Below are positions 53,214 through 62,477 of a stretch of 64,000 nucleotides of DNA, one piece after another. The notes beneath the pieces are model-generated. The model saw nothing but the letters and a program-made list of their open reading frames with translations. It was not told where the DNA came from and did no database searches. The stretch is from contig NZ_CP118963.1 in the NCBI RefSeq assembly GCF_029024105.1, positions 2,914,001 through 2,978,000 of the forward strand, given 5' to 3'. A program made the translations under genes and the position numbers. Within the stretch, counting starts at the first letter, position 1. Each line of letters opens with the position of its first letter. The DNA comes from Acinetobacter lwoffii. Lineage in GTDB: Bacteria > Pseudomonadota > Gammaproteobacteria > Pseudomonadales > Moraxellaceae.

Positions 53214-54224
53214 ATGCTGGTTCTAAAAAACTACGTAGGTTCAGTATACGGTGGTTTAGGACATTTACTTTTGGACTATTATCAGTTGAAACAGCTTGAA
53301 GTCCCTGAGAAATTATTGGCCATTCAAAATCTGGAACGCTTTGATTTCGCCTTGTGGCGTGATCTGTTAACAACACTTGATCAACAGCTGCAACGACCGG
53401 CTTTAGGTCTGGAAATCGCCCAACTGGTTGAAGCTAAACACCTCGGTATTATTGGCTATCTGGCGCTCTCAAGTGAGACCTTGGGTGAAGCCTTTATGCG
53501 CTATCATGATTATCATCGTCTGATTTATGATGGCGGCCCACTTCAGCTGCAGTGGGAAGGTGATTATGTGTCGATTGGCTGGGTTGAAGTTCCGTTTCAT
53601 CTAAATACCCAATTGACCGATGAAATCGCGATTGCGCTAATGACGGAATTCGTAAAAGCCAATGTTAAGAACCCGCACGGTGTTCAGTTATATGAAGTGC
53701 ATTTCCAGCATGCAATACCTAAAAATATTGCACTCTATGAGCAGTATTTCGGATGTAAAGTCCGCTTTTCTCAAGCCAGAAATCAGGTATTGATGCATGT
53801 CAGTGAACTGTCCAGACCACTGAAACAGGGCGACCAGACCTTGCAAAAACTGCTGATGCAACAGGCCAAAGCATTATTAGAAAAATTCCCGTACTCCACT
53901 CTGGTAGATCAGCAGCTGCAACAGGCGATTCTAATTGGCCTGCAAAAAAACCTGTTCCAGATCAAACATATTGCCGAGCAGATGAATTTTTCCGTGCGTC
54001 AGTTACAACGCCATTTACAAAAACAGGGCAAAACTTATCAGCAATGTATGCAGGAGATTCGCTGCATGCTGGCTATGCAATATCTGAAAGATCCGCACTT
54101 GAGTTTGCAGGAAACCGCCATGTTACTCGGTTATTCCGAACAAAGTGCGTTTCAGCGTGCCTTTAAGCAATGGACCCAGCTGACACCGCAGCAGTGGCGC
54201 CAACAGAATATGCCAGCTGCTTAA
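53214..54224 (+). CDS. AraC-family transcriptional regulator (OruR/arabinose_bd type)
   Basis: The protein has 336 residues from MLVLKNYVGSVYGG (ATG at 53214); an open frame continues 11 codons upstream across the GACAA repeats, so the shorter form is preferred. The N-terminal ligand domain (about 15-200) is of the Arabinose_bd type (PALGLEIAQLVEAKHLGIIGYLALSS). The C-terminal double helix-turn-helix (about 235-330) has FQIKHIAEQMNFSVRQLQRHLQ and the AraC signature LSLQETAMLLGYSEQSAFQRAFK. It is likely to control the divergent hydroxylase-like gene. Confidence 0.88.
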   Translation: MLVLKNYVGSVYGGLGHLLLDYYQLKQLEVPEKLLAIQNLERFDFALWRDLLTTLDQQLQRPALGLEIAQLVEAKHLGIIGYLALSSETLGEAFMRYHDYHRLIYDGGPLQLQWEGDYVSIGWVEVPFHLNTQLTDEIAIALMTEFVKANVKNPHGVQLYEVHFQHAIPKNIALYEQYFGCKVRFSQARNQVLMHVSELSRPLKQGDQTLQKLLMQQAKALLEKFPYSTLVDQQLQQAILIGLQKNLFQIKHIAEQMNFSVRQLQRHLQKQGKTYQQCMQEIRCMLAMQYLKDPHLSLQETAMLLGYSEQSAFQRAFKQWTQLTPQQWRQQNMPAA

Positions 54225-54328
54225 ACTACCAGCATGTTCGTTTGATATACGGGCTTCAAGCAGGGTTGACGATTTTAATCCCTGTCCCCTATCACCTGAT
54301 GATAAATATAAAAATAAGGACTTAAAAA

Positions 54329-54427
54329 ATTGATAAATATCTTGGCGAATTGCTCGGCACATTCTGGCTGGTGTTTGGAGATATTACGGGAGCAGAGAAA
54401 TTAAGCTTTTCAATAAAAGCCTTCTAA
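54329..54427 (+). pseudogene. aqpZ: Relic of the 5' end of aquaporin Z
   Basis: In one frame the DNA reads I-DKYLGELLGTFWLVFG (54329-54379), which matches the start of AqpZ proteins (M-NKYLAE-FGTFWLVFGG). The first codon is ATT in place of ATG, and an AAGGA ribosome site is still present eight bases upstream (54316-54320). After FG the similarity stops and the frame ends at TAA 54425. The rest of the channel is absent, so this is a decayed remnant. Confidence 0.55.
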
Positions 54428-54501
54428 AAAGTCAGGATTTCTAAATACCATTTTTCTGCATGTTTCACATGGAGCATGCAGATCATCGCGCTTAAAAATG
54501 C

Positions 54502-54747
54502 TTATAAAAATGGATTTTCAATTTCATCCAGATCATCACGCTGAATTTTTTCTGGCAAGTCCGGCGTGTTTTCTAGTTGTTGTACCACATCATTCAGAAA
54601 AGCCTGCAAGGCTTTGGCCACTTTCAGTCCCTGCTGATCCTTGGTGATTTGCAAGTTGCCATACAGGCTGACGCAGTCTAGATCATTTTCCAAAGTCAGA
54701 TCATGAATGGCATGGGATTCACTGCCATTTTCAAATGCTTTAAACAT
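54502..54747 (-). CDS. Small acidic hypothetical protein (81 residues)
   Basis: Not recognised. An 81-residue cytoplasmic-looking acidic protein ending QRDDLDEIENPFL, with an AGAGGA site before the ATG. It lies 79 bases downstream of the DRGH nuclease gene on the same strand. The placement after a nuclease invites the idea of an inhibitor or partner, but nothing in the sequence proves it. Confidence 0.6.
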   Translation of the reverse strand: MFKAFENGSESHAIHDLTLENDLDCVSLYGNLQITKDQQGLKVAKALQAFLNDVVQQLENTPDLPEKIQRDDLDEIENPFL

Positions 54748-54826
54748 ATCCTCTTCACCTGTCTTTGTTATTTTTCCATGAACGTCTGATGTCGATGCTA
54801 CCCGAATCCTGGTTTTTTCAGCAAGC

Positions 54827-55909
54827 TTATTTCAACAGCTGCAAAATATATTGCAACAAGGCATCAATCAGCTGTTTTACGATGGCATCTTGTGTCGCGT
54901 TGTCTATCGCGCCACCAGTCGCTGAGGAGGTCGAGCTGCCTGAACCAGAAGACTTAAACTCGCGTTGTAATGCCTGCAGGTTTTCTTCAGAAACCTCTTC
55001 GGCACACTGGCTTTCTGCATCCCAATTAGAGTATTCAATTTTCTGGTTGGCTTTTACGGCATTTCCAGTCAGTGGCAGCTTATAGGTATTGCGTTTCTGT
55101 TCTTCGGTAAGCTGCGGGAACAGGTTAATTCCAAGCTGTTCTTCCAGATAGCAGACACTGACAATACGCACTTTCAGTGAATTGTCATTCGGTGCATAGT
55201 AAGCACCAATAGCACCGGTTTTCGGCATATAAACCGCCTTATAGACCGCGGTTGGCACAATCACGCCATTGCCAATGGTTTTCAGCTTCTTCCCGGCAAA
55301 GACCGGCCCGGTTACCACATAAACATCCTGTTTCTGCTTGGTCACAATGGCACGAGTGGCTTCTTCCAGCTCACGCCAGACTTGCTGATTATTCTTGGGC
55401 GCTTGCGGCACCATATTGGCCAATGAAAAACTGTCAGACTGCGCAGCCTTGTTAGGCATATCCGCATTCGGCGCCATATGACCGCGGTCATAACCTGAAC
55501 CACGATAATCCGCCAATGTGGCACGATGCTTCGCACTGACCCGATCTTCTTCATGAAAATTATCTTCACGGGGAATTTTCTGGCTTAAGCGTGCTGGCGT
55601 TAAGGCTTCTGCAACCCAAAGTGGCGTTTTAGATACCCCGGAATAACCGACATTAAAGCCATTAAAACACAGCGAATAGCTGTCTTTTTTCAGGCTGTCT
55701 TTCATCAAATATGGCGGTACATCACGATAAAACTGGTTCAGACAGGCAGAATCACTGGAAGAGGATAGTGACACCCACTGACTGATTTTTTCCTGACCAA
55801 AAGCGATGGCGAAGCTGCTCGAAGCCACCACGCCCAGAATGACTTTAATACTATTATCATTTAAAAACTGAAAAAAAGAGTTCTTGGGTTTACGCTGCTT
55901 CTTGGCCAT
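54827..55909 (-). CDS. Membrane-anchored DNA/RNA non-specific endonuclease (NUC1 type)
   Basis: A beta-beta-alpha-metal nuclease of 360 residues. It has a basic N-terminus, one transmembrane segment (about 20-37), then the Endonuclease_NS domain (about 85-290). The active-site motif GYDRGHMAPNAD is at 139-150 with general base His144. The metal-binding Asn lies in APKNNQQVWRELEE (about 170-183). A Ser/Gly-rich linker (about 320-335) leads to a hydrophobic C-terminal helix KQLIDALLQYILQLL. The nuclease would face the periplasm. The ribosome site is weak. Confidence 0.88.
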   Translation of the reverse strand: MAKKQRKPKNSFFQFLNDNSIKVILGVVASSSFAIAFGQEKISQWVSLSSSSDSACLNQFYRDVPPYLMKDSLKKDSYSLCFNGFNVGYSGVSKTPLWVAEALTPARLSQKIPREDNFHEEDRVSAKHRATLADYRGSGYDRGHMAPNADMPNKAAQSDSFSLANMVPQAPKNNQQVWRELEEATRAIVTKQKQDVYVVTGPVFAGKKLKTIGNGVIVPTAVYKAVYMPKTGAIGAYYAPNDNSLKVRIVSVCYLEEQLGINLFPQLTEEQKRNTYKLPLTGNAVKANQKIEYSNWDAESQCAEEVSEENLQALQREFKSSGSGSSTSSATGGAIDNATQDAIVKQLIDALLQYILQLLK

Positions 55910-56173
55910 TCTTACACGTACTTTTTAGATCAATACAGATTTTGACCGAGCTTAACAAGCTGTATAAGTGAAGTATATCTTGGCTCTACCATTCGTTTAC
56001 TAAATAAACAATAAGTATCCAAAATCCCGGGCAGTTGTAACAAACTGTCTAATTTTATTTCTTTTTAAATGAGGTTTCTCGGTGTTTGCGTAGCTTTGTT
56101 TGGCTCAGTAGATTGAGTGTGTAAAGCTAACGGCCTATCTCAATTCGTACAATTATTAGCAATGGTGTCAATC
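55910..56173. other. Divergent intergenic region
   Basis: 264 bases between the nuclease gene and the exported Pro/Gln-rich gene. It must hold promoters for both; none is convincing enough to mark. No other feature was seen. Confidence 0.4.
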
Positions 56174-56827
56174 ATGAATTCCAAACTCTCTAAAGCATTA
56201 GGTTTAGGATTATTCACAAGTGTGATCAGCGTAGCTGCATTTGCTGAGCCACCGGTTCAACCAGGTGAAACACTTGAAAGCTTGTCTAAAGCTAAAATTA
56301 GTACCAAGGTGAATGGTCAGGAAGCCTCTTTAGAAAGCTTGGTGAACTCTGGTCAGATTCGTCTGGTCGATCCGCGTGCAGCAGCACCGCAACCAGCCAT
56401 GCCAAACACACAGGCACCAATGCCCAATGATCCAGCAATGACTCAGGCACCAAATTCAGGTACTGTTTCTCCTCAACCACCTGTCACAGAACCAGGTATG
56501 AATGAAGCAGAGGTGCCGGCCAATCTGGTTGAACCAGCCACTGAATCAGAAGTAGAAGCCAGCACGTCTATGACGACGCCTCAACAACAACCAACACTGG
56601 AAGAACAACAAGCAGCTGTACCAGCAATGTCTGAAGAGCAACAGCAAGCAGCTATTGCTTCAGAACAACCGATGCCTGAAGCACAGCAACAAGCGGCTGT
56701 GACTGAAGCAGATGTGAGCAATGAACAAACTGAAATTGCAGCTCAATCTGATGCAGAGCCAGTACTGATGGAAGAACCTTTGAATGCTGCACCTGAAGTG
56801 CCGGCTGCGGTAGAACTCGAACAATAA
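56174..56827 (+). CDS. Exported Pro/Gln/Glu-rich low-complexity protein
   Basis: Unrecognised family. The start chosen is MNSKLSKALGLGLFTS (ATG at 56174); ATG 56162 and codons further up are open too. It has 217 residues: signal peptide ending SVAAFA before EPPVQPGE, a short conserved-looking part (LESLSKAKISTKVNGQEASLESLVNSGQIRLVDPR), then a Pro/Met/Asn stretch. Imperfect repeats of EEQQAAV / EEQQQAAI / EAQQQAAV follow (about 142-178). It is probably periplasmic and disordered. Confidence 0.68.
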   Translation: MNSKLSKALGLGLFTSVISVAAFAEPPVQPGETLESLSKAKISTKVNGQEASLESLVNSGQIRLVDPRAAAPQPAMPNTQAPMPNDPAMTQAPNSGTVSPQPPVTEPGMNEAEVPANLVEPATESEVEASTSMTTPQQQPTLEEQQAAVPAMSEEQQQAAIASEQPMPEAQQQAAVTEADVSNEQTEIAAQSDAEPVLMEEPLNAAPEVPAAVELEQ

Positions 56828-56858
56828 TCTGAAACTCATTTATTTATTGTTTCTCTCA

Positions 56859-56892
56859 TAAAAAAACCAGAGTGTGCCTCTGGTTTTTTTTA
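56859..56892 (+). terminator. Bidirectional terminator between the exported protein and kup
   Basis: AAAAACCAGAG/CTCTGGTTTTT around a 5-base loop with T-runs on both strands, between convergent genes. Confidence 0.88.
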
Positions 56893-56907
56893 TGCTTTTT
56901 ATTTTAT

Positions 56908-58788
56908 TTACATCTGAATCTGGGTGCCCAGCTCGACCACACGGTTGGGTGGAATTTGATAGAAATCACTGACCGGACTGGTATTGCGCTGCATAGAAAT
57001 AAACAGCTTTTCCCGCCACGGTGCCATGCCCTCACCCACAGTATGCATAATCCGTTCACGTGAAATAAAGAAACTGATCTGCATCAGGTCATATTCAAAA
57101 TTCCATTGCTCATAGGCCTGTTGTAAAGCTTCCGGAATATTCGGCTGATCCTTAAAACCATAATAGATAAACACCCGGTAAAAGTGCTCACTCAGTTTTT
57201 CCAGTTCAATCCGCTCCTGTCTGTCGACAAAAGGAATATCCCGGGTAATCACCGTCAGCATGATATTGCGTTCATGCAAGACCTTATTGTGTTTAATATT
57301 ATGCAGCATGGCATGCGGAACAATATTTGGTGTGCCTGTCAGGAAAATGGCATCGCCTGGCACAAATTTGGTACCTTCGCCCATCGAAATACTTTTAATA
57401 AACAGATCAATCGGCAAGGCATCCTGTTCCAGACGATTCAGCACCAACGCACGCCCGTCTTTCCAGGTCATGAGAATCGTAAATAGTACCGCACCAATCA
57501 GAATTGGCACCCAGCCACCCGAAGTAATTTTCAAGGACGTTGAAGCCACAAAGACTAAATCCAGTGCCAGGAATGGCACAGCAAATAAAGCTACTTTCCA
57601 GACCGGCCAACGCCAGAATCCATAAGCCAGAATCGAGATCAGAATGGTGCCGCAGAGCATGGTCATGGTCACCGCAACACCATAAGCACTGGCCAGATTG
57701 GCACTATTTTCAAACAGTAAAATCAGGATCAGCACCGAGATAAACAGCATCCAGTTAATGAAAGGCAGATAAATCTGACCACGCTCCAATGCAGAGGTAT
57801 GCTTGACTGACAGGCGCGGCAAATAACGCAATTGAATGGCCTGATTGACCATAGAAAATACGCCAGTAATGACCGCCTGTGAGGCAATCACCGCCGCCGC
57901 AGTCGCCAGTCCAATCATCGGGAACAAAGCCCAGTCTGGCAGCAGCATATAGAAAGGATTCGCCAGTGCTTCAGGACTACGCAGTAACAAGGCGCCTTGC
58001 CCGGCATAATTCAATAATAAACAGGGCAAGACAATAATGAACCAGGCCAGACGAATCGGCAGACGGCCAAAATGCCCCATATCGGCATAAATCGCTTCAC
58101 CCCCAGTCATGGTCAGAATCACCGCCCCCATGGTCAGAAAAGCCACATAAGGCTGGTCAACTACAAAATGATAGGCCCAGTAGGGATTCACCATCCAGAG
58201 TACAAATGGGGTCTGGATAATGCTCCACAAACCAAAACCGCCAATGGACAAAAACCAGAGCATGGTTAAAGGCCCAAAAAATTTGCCCATCGTGGCTGTG
58301 CCGTGTCGCTGTACCATAAACAGTCCGGCCAGAATCCCTATCGATAAAGGCACCAACCACTGATTGAAAATGGGCGTGGCAATACTCAGGCCTTCAATGG
58401 CTGATAGCACGGAGATTGCTGGGGTAATAATCCCGTCACCGAAAAATAGTGAGGCACCAACAAAGCCCAAAGCAATCAGGAATATTTTCTTTTGATCAGA
58501 GATTCGTGTGGTACGCAGGTTTAATGCCAGTAGTGACATGATCCCACCTTCGCCGTTGTTATCGGCACGCATGATCACCATGACGTATTTAAAGCTGATG
58601 GTAAGCATCATGCACCAGAAAATCAGGGACAGGATGCCGAGTACAGAAGCTTCGCTAATGGCAAGATGTGCGGTGAGGAAACATTGGCGCAGTGCATAGA
58701 GCGGACTGGTACCAATATCTCCGAAAACGACCCCAAGCGCAGCCAGTGTAATCACCGGGAGAGCCGCCTTTTGTGCAGTGCTTTGCAT
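56908..58788 (-). CDS. kup: KUP-family potassium uptake protein
   Basis: A low-affinity proton-coupled potassium importer of the inner membrane. It has 626 residues, the usual length. The N-terminal signature LAALGVVFGDIGTSPLYALRQCF is followed by about 12 hydrophobic helices (about 15-455) with FGDGIITPAISVLSAIEGL and GGEAIYADMGHFGR. A cytoplasmic C-terminal domain (about 460-626) has AIFLTGTPNIVPHAMLHNIKHN. The ATG is at 58788. Confidence 0.97.
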   Translation of the reverse strand: MQSTAQKAALPVITLAALGVVFGDIGTSPLYALRQCFLTAHLAISEASVLGILSLIFWCMMLTISFKYVMVIMRADNNGEGGIMSLLALNLRTTRISDQKKIFLIALGFVGASLFFGDGIITPAISVLSAIEGLSIATPIFNQWLVPLSIGILAGLFMVQRHGTATMGKFFGPLTMLWFLSIGGFGLWSIIQTPFVLWMVNPYWAYHFVVDQPYVAFLTMGAVILTMTGGEAIYADMGHFGRLPIRLAWFIIVLPCLLLNYAGQGALLLRSPEALANPFYMLLPDWALFPMIGLATAAAVIASQAVITGVFSMVNQAIQLRYLPRLSVKHTSALERGQIYLPFINWMLFISVLILILLFENSANLASAYGVAVTMTMLCGTILISILAYGFWRWPVWKVALFAVPFLALDLVFVASTSLKITSGGWVPILIGAVLFTILMTWKDGRALVLNRLEQDALPIDLFIKSISMGEGTKFVPGDAIFLTGTPNIVPHAMLHNIKHNKVLHERNIMLTVITRDIPFVDRQERIELEKLSEHFYRVFIYYGFKDQPNIPEALQQAYEQWNFEYDLMQISFFISRERIMHTVGEGMAPWREKLFISMQRNTSPVSDFYQIPPNRVVELGTQIQM

Positions 58789-58909
58789 ATATTGTCTTCG
58801 TTTTTAACAAGCATTTTTGCGAATCATAGCACCGCATTAAAAGTTTTTCCGCAAATCAATTGTTTCAGCTTGGCACAGCTGGTTTTTTTCGCTATTATCC
58901 TCGGCCTAT

Positions 58910-59000
58910 GGTGAGGTGTCCGAGTGGCTGAAGGAGCACGCCTGGAAAGTGTGTAAACGTTTATAGCGTTTCGAGGGTTCGAATCCCTCTCTCACCGCCA
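58910..59000 (+). tRNA. tRNA-Ser (anticodon GGA)
   Basis: A class II cloverleaf with long variable arm, anticodon GGA in CTGGAAA, T-loop GGTTCGAATC, discriminator G and encoded CCA. It is followed by a strong terminator. Confidence 0.97.
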
Positions 59001-59005
59001 GAATT

Positions 59006-59038
59006 TAAAAACCCGAATCACATGATTCGGGTTTTTTT
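59006..59038 (+). terminator. Terminator after tRNA-Ser
   Basis: AAACCCGAATCA/TGATTCGGGTTT with a 2-4-base loop is followed by seven T. Confidence 0.9.
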
Positions 59039-59039
59039 A

Positions 59040-59459
59040 TATTTAATTTTATCCATCATCCCATCAGTAAAAAAAATTATCTGCTTAGATCTTAAAATAT
59101 TATTATCTATCGCCTTAGGCAAAGGCATTGAATTAATACCAGTCCTCGTTCATAAAAATCTTTTGCAACACAACACTTACGCTCAATTCTATTTTTAAAA
59201 ATCTTCATTTTTCATCAACCAAAAAACTGATGAATTGTGTAGTTTCTGTACGCCATTCATTTCAGGTTTTTATTTATGTGTTCAAACAAAAAACTGGCAC
59301 AGAAATAGCTTAATTTTATTGTCATCAAAGCTATGTTATGTTGCTTATAAATTAACTAAAAGGAGAATAAAAACCACAGGATAGAAAGAAATAACCAAGT
59401 AAACCGAGCCATTCAAATTTGAAGTTAAAAATAGATACACTGCTATTCGGAGAGTGAAC
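59040..59459. other. AT-rich gene-free gap after tRNA-Ser
   Basis: 420 AT-rich bases downstream of a tRNA gene. No repeat of the tRNA 3' end, integrase or other mobile signature was seen. The last part should hold the promoter of the small gene at 59460. Confidence 0.45.
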
Positions 59460-59687
59460 ATGAATAACAGCGCAAACTATGCCAAACAGATTAAAAATGC
59501 AAAACGTGGCGGTTATACCCCAACCATTGCCAAGGACATCAATAAACATAAAATTCAAAAAGCCTTGAGACTCATCGAACAGTGGAGAAGCCTCGCTCAA
59601 GAACTCAAACCTCAAATGCAGTTTGATATGGCCTTTACTTTAGAGGAATGTGCACAAGAATTAGATCGCATCCTGAAAAACAGATAA
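59460..59687 (+). CDS. Small basic hypothetical protein (75 residues)
   Basis: Not recognised. The start is the ATG at 59460 with a GGAG site seven bases upstream; a GTG two codons earlier is possible. It has 75 residues, basic N-terminus (YAKQIKNAKRGGYTPTIAKD) and a helical acidic C-terminus (AFTLEECAQELDRILKNR). No membrane segment. It lies alone between two tRNA genes. Confidence 0.6.
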   Translation: MNNSANYAKQIKNAKRGGYTPTIAKDINKHKIQKALRLIEQWRSLAQELKPQMQFDMAFTLEECAQELDRILKNR

Positions 59688-59891
59688 ACCGTATAACCGA
59701 CTCATATCCATAACCATTCCTGTGCTTTCACCCTCGCCCATATCTTCACATATGGGCCATTTCTTTGCACATAGTCAAAAACAGAACTTTTCATCCATCT
59801 GGTCAAAATAAACAAATCCTGCCGAAACTGATTGAACGGTTATTTTTTGGCTTGCGTGGCCAAAAAAAATCTGTAAAATGCACTCCACCAT

Positions 59892-59967
<76 letters not shown>

Positions 59968-60043
59968 TATCTTAGCCTCGCTTTTTAGTGAGGCTTTGAT
60001 GTTTCTGGGTTTTGGTATTTTCAGCTGAGTCTTCTTACACTTT

Positions 60044-60892
60044 CTAGTGCTTCGATTGTGCCGTCACTTGCACATATCTCATGATCCCTTCCTGATATAA
60101 TTTTCGGCATAGTTTCGCTGTCATCTGAATTTTAAAATGATCCAGTTTTGAGCCTTGAACCTGATCATTTGATGCTTTTGAATTCAAAGTTTTTTGCACG
60201 TAATCAGCGAAGCCGGAAAATACCGGCTCGGACAGATCCTGAATCTGAATATTTTTAAATTCAAAGCGATCCAGACAGGCATATAGTGCCCCCACTGTCA
60301 TTAAATCTTTTAAATTCACATCGGCAGATTTCAATAAAAACTGATATTTACGCCGTTGCAAGGCATTTAAATTTTCCCAGCGCTCGGACAAAACTAGATG
60401 ATGAAAACCAATCCGCGCATTTGAATTTAAAATACTGCGGACCTGCTCTAAGAATACAGGCACAGGACTGTGATAAGCTGCATCCAGGCATAGCACCACA
60501 TCAAAACGCTGGGAAAATGGCAATTCTTTTAAACGCAAAAATGACGCCTGATAAATGGCATTCAGTTCTGGTAAATATTGCTGAATATTCGCCACGCAGG
60601 CAGCCTGTAGCTCGACACCAGCCAGATATTGCACCTGATAGTCTTGTTGCCAGTACAGCAAACTGGCGCCCTGACCGCAGCCCAAATCCAGCAATTTATC
60701 TTTTGAATTTAAATTTACAGTTTGCGCAAGGTGATCGGCCAGCATACGACAGGCAGCCGCATAATCCTGCTGACCGGCTTGCCAATACCCTAAATTGCTC
60801 CAGGGCAATTGCGCGTGATCGCCCAACACAGCGGCATCAATTGCATACTTGTGCTGGGGAAGATGCTGACGCAGTGCCTGAAGCCATTGCAT
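60044..60892 (-). CDS. Class I SAM-dependent methyltransferase
   Basis: The protein has 282 residues. Motif I LLDLGCGQGASLLYW is at about 68-82, with an acidic end of beta-2 in YLAGVELQAACVANIQQYL and motif IV FDVVLCLDAAYHSP. The layout and HHLVLSERW after it resemble small-molecule or lipid methyltransferases. The ATG is three bases after the stop of the FAD oxidoreductase gene upstream, so they are co-translated. Substrate unknown. Confidence 0.8.
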   Translation of the reverse strand: MQWLQALRQHLPQHKYAIDAAVLGDHAQLPWSNLGYWQAGQQDYAAACRMLADHLAQTVNLNSKDKLLDLGCGQGASLLYWQQDYQVQYLAGVELQAACVANIQQYLPELNAIYQASFLRLKELPFSQRFDVVLCLDAAYHSPVPVFLEQVRSILNSNARIGFHHLVLSERWENLNALQRRKYQFLLKSADVNLKDLMTVGALYACLDRFEFKNIQIQDLSEPVFSGFADYVQKTLNSKASNDQVQGSKLDHFKIQMTAKLCRKLYQEGIMRYVQVTAQSKH

Positions 60893-60895
60893 GGA

Positions 60896-62203
60896 TTAAT
60901 AACCCAGTTGCGGAGCAACCTCAACCACAGGTTTTAAACCCTGAAATGGTAAAGGCGCACCAAAGATTTCTGCAATCTTCATCGCTGAGGTCACTGCCGA
61001 TTCCAGAATCGGCAAACCGTCACATGACCATGAACCGCAGAAGAAGACCTTACGGTTGGCATCCAGATGACGTTGCTGCAATTCCTTATTCAGTGCCACC
61101 GTATTAGCATCGACGACTGCACGTGTCAGCATTACCGATTTGATCACTTTCTTCGGATCAATCTCGGTTACCGGACGCCAGGTCTGAAACACGGCCGACT
61201 TGCCAACCAAAGAAGGTTCAATCGAGTTAAGCCACACGGTAAATTGCTGACGAGTAAATTTACGGTCCATCATATAGCTGAGTACGGCCCAGTCTTTACG
61301 TTTTGGCGGCATTACGCTGGCATCGGTATGAATCACCAGTTCGCCTTGTTCGAATTTGAATTTCTTCAATAATTCAATTTCACTGGCGAATTGTACCGGA
61401 TCCAGGAACTCCTCAATTTTGGTGGTCGGTGTCGCGACAATCACCCGGTCAAACAGTTTTGAATAACCGGCCGCATTTTCAACTTTGACCTGATCGCCCT
61501 GCTCTTGTACCAGTGTAATTGCTGAACCGTCTTCAATCTGAATGCCTTCAATCAGCTTATCGACCAACGCTGGTGTACCGCCTTGCAGACGCAGTAACGC
61601 ATCGCCATCGGTTAATTGACGCAGAAAAATTAACAACGGTTTAGCTGGCCATTCACCAATGGTTTTCGGATTGCAGGTACAGATGGTATATAGCACCGGC
61701 ATCACCGCACCGTGCCAGAACACTTCTTCAATCTCGTTACGATTGATAAATTCTGCCAGGCTGATGTCCTGATTTTTCGATTTAAAGAATTTGGTCAATG
61801 CAACTTTTAACTGCAACAGGCCTTTGACCAGACGCCAGCCATATTGTTGCAGGCCTTTCCGGTTATTGATGATCGGGATATTGCCAATTCGGCTACGCGA
61901 TGTGGTCAGCCAGGTTTCAGTTTTATCTTCAAATAACCAGCTGCAGGCCATATAGGTCCGCACCGGATAAGTTTTAATGCCCAGATGTGTGGCTAGACTC
62001 AGGGTGTTTTTCCACAGATAGGGGTTCATCACACGTAAAGGTGCGTCAATCAGGCCCCCTTCAAATTCAAGGCTATGACTGTCCATGCCGCGACCTGGAA
62101 GTGCTTCAAAAATCGTGATGTGATGCCCTGCGTCCTGGAGAATTCTGGCTGTAGCCAGTCCGGCCATGCCACTACCAATTACTGCGATATCCAAACTGAT
62201 CAT
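60896..62203 (-). CDS. FAD-dependent amine-oxidase-like protein (COG2907 type)
   Basis: A flavoprotein of 435 residues. The N-terminal dinucleotide-binding fold reads IAVIGSGMAGLATARILQDAGHHITIFEA (motif at about 6-34), followed by a family loop PGRGMDSHSLEFEGGLIDAPLRVMNP. Near the C-terminus KVFFCGSWSCDGLPILESAVTSA closes the FAD site. Such predicted NAD/FAD proteins often lie with cyclopropane-fatty-acid-synthase-like methyltransferases; here a methyltransferase gene follows after three bases. A lipid-modifying role is an inference. Confidence 0.82.
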   Translation of the reverse strand: MISLDIAVIGSGMAGLATARILQDAGHHITIFEALPGRGMDSHSLEFEGGLIDAPLRVMNPYLWKNTLSLATHLGIKTYPVRTYMACSWLFEDKTETWLTTSRSRIGNIPIINNRKGLQQYGWRLVKGLLQLKVALTKFFKSKNQDISLAEFINRNEIEEVFWHGAVMPVLYTICTCNPKTIGEWPAKPLLIFLRQLTDGDALLRLQGGTPALVDKLIEGIQIEDGSAITLVQEQGDQVKVENAAGYSKLFDRVIVATPTTKIEEFLDPVQFASEIELLKKFKFEQGELVIHTDASVMPPKRKDWAVLSYMMDRKFTRQQFTVWLNSIEPSLVGKSAVFQTWRPVTEIDPKKVIKSVMLTRAVVDANTVALNKELQQRHLDANRKVFFCGSWSCDGLPILESAVTSAMKIAEIFGAPLPFQGLKPVVEVAPQLGY

Positions 62204-62440
62204 CCGTCATTGAAAAACTACAGAAATTATGTACCATGCGCCAATCAAACAGGTTATTAAAATCTTCCAGAATATATGTTTTTCGTAAAGGCCTTTTTGT
62301 TCAATTTCACCTGCTTTTTATTCATTTTTCTGCCTTAGTTAAAATTCCATCAAATCTAAGATTTTATTCATATTTTTATCTAAAAACTTGAAAATTCGCT
62401 TTAAAAACAAATAATTTAATTAACCATTTTTATAATCCTT
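62204..62440. other. AT-rich gap upstream of the FAD gene
   Basis: No gene seen. It must contain the minus-strand promoter of the FAD oxidoreductase gene, which could not be fixed. Confidence 0.4.
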
Positions 62441-62442
62441 GG

Positions 62443-62471
62443 TTGACAAATACTTTTTAAATACCTATGAT
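62443..62471 (+). promoter_or_regulatory. Consensus sigma-70 promoter of a putative small RNA
   Basis: TTGACA (62443-62448), a 17-base spacer and TATGAT (62466-62471). The -35 is a perfect consensus and the -10 differs at one base, in a region with no protein gene on this strand. Confidence 0.75.
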
Positions 62472-62477
62472 TCGCAG

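Noticed and set aside
59040..59459. Possible genomic island at tRNA-Ser
   Set aside because: No repeat of the tRNA 3' end, no integrase and no foreign gene nearby; only a small orphan gene follows.
60286..61107. 273-codon plus-strand open frame
   Set aside because: It is antisense to the methyltransferase and FAD genes, which have clear motifs; the translation is low-complexity with no recognisable domain.
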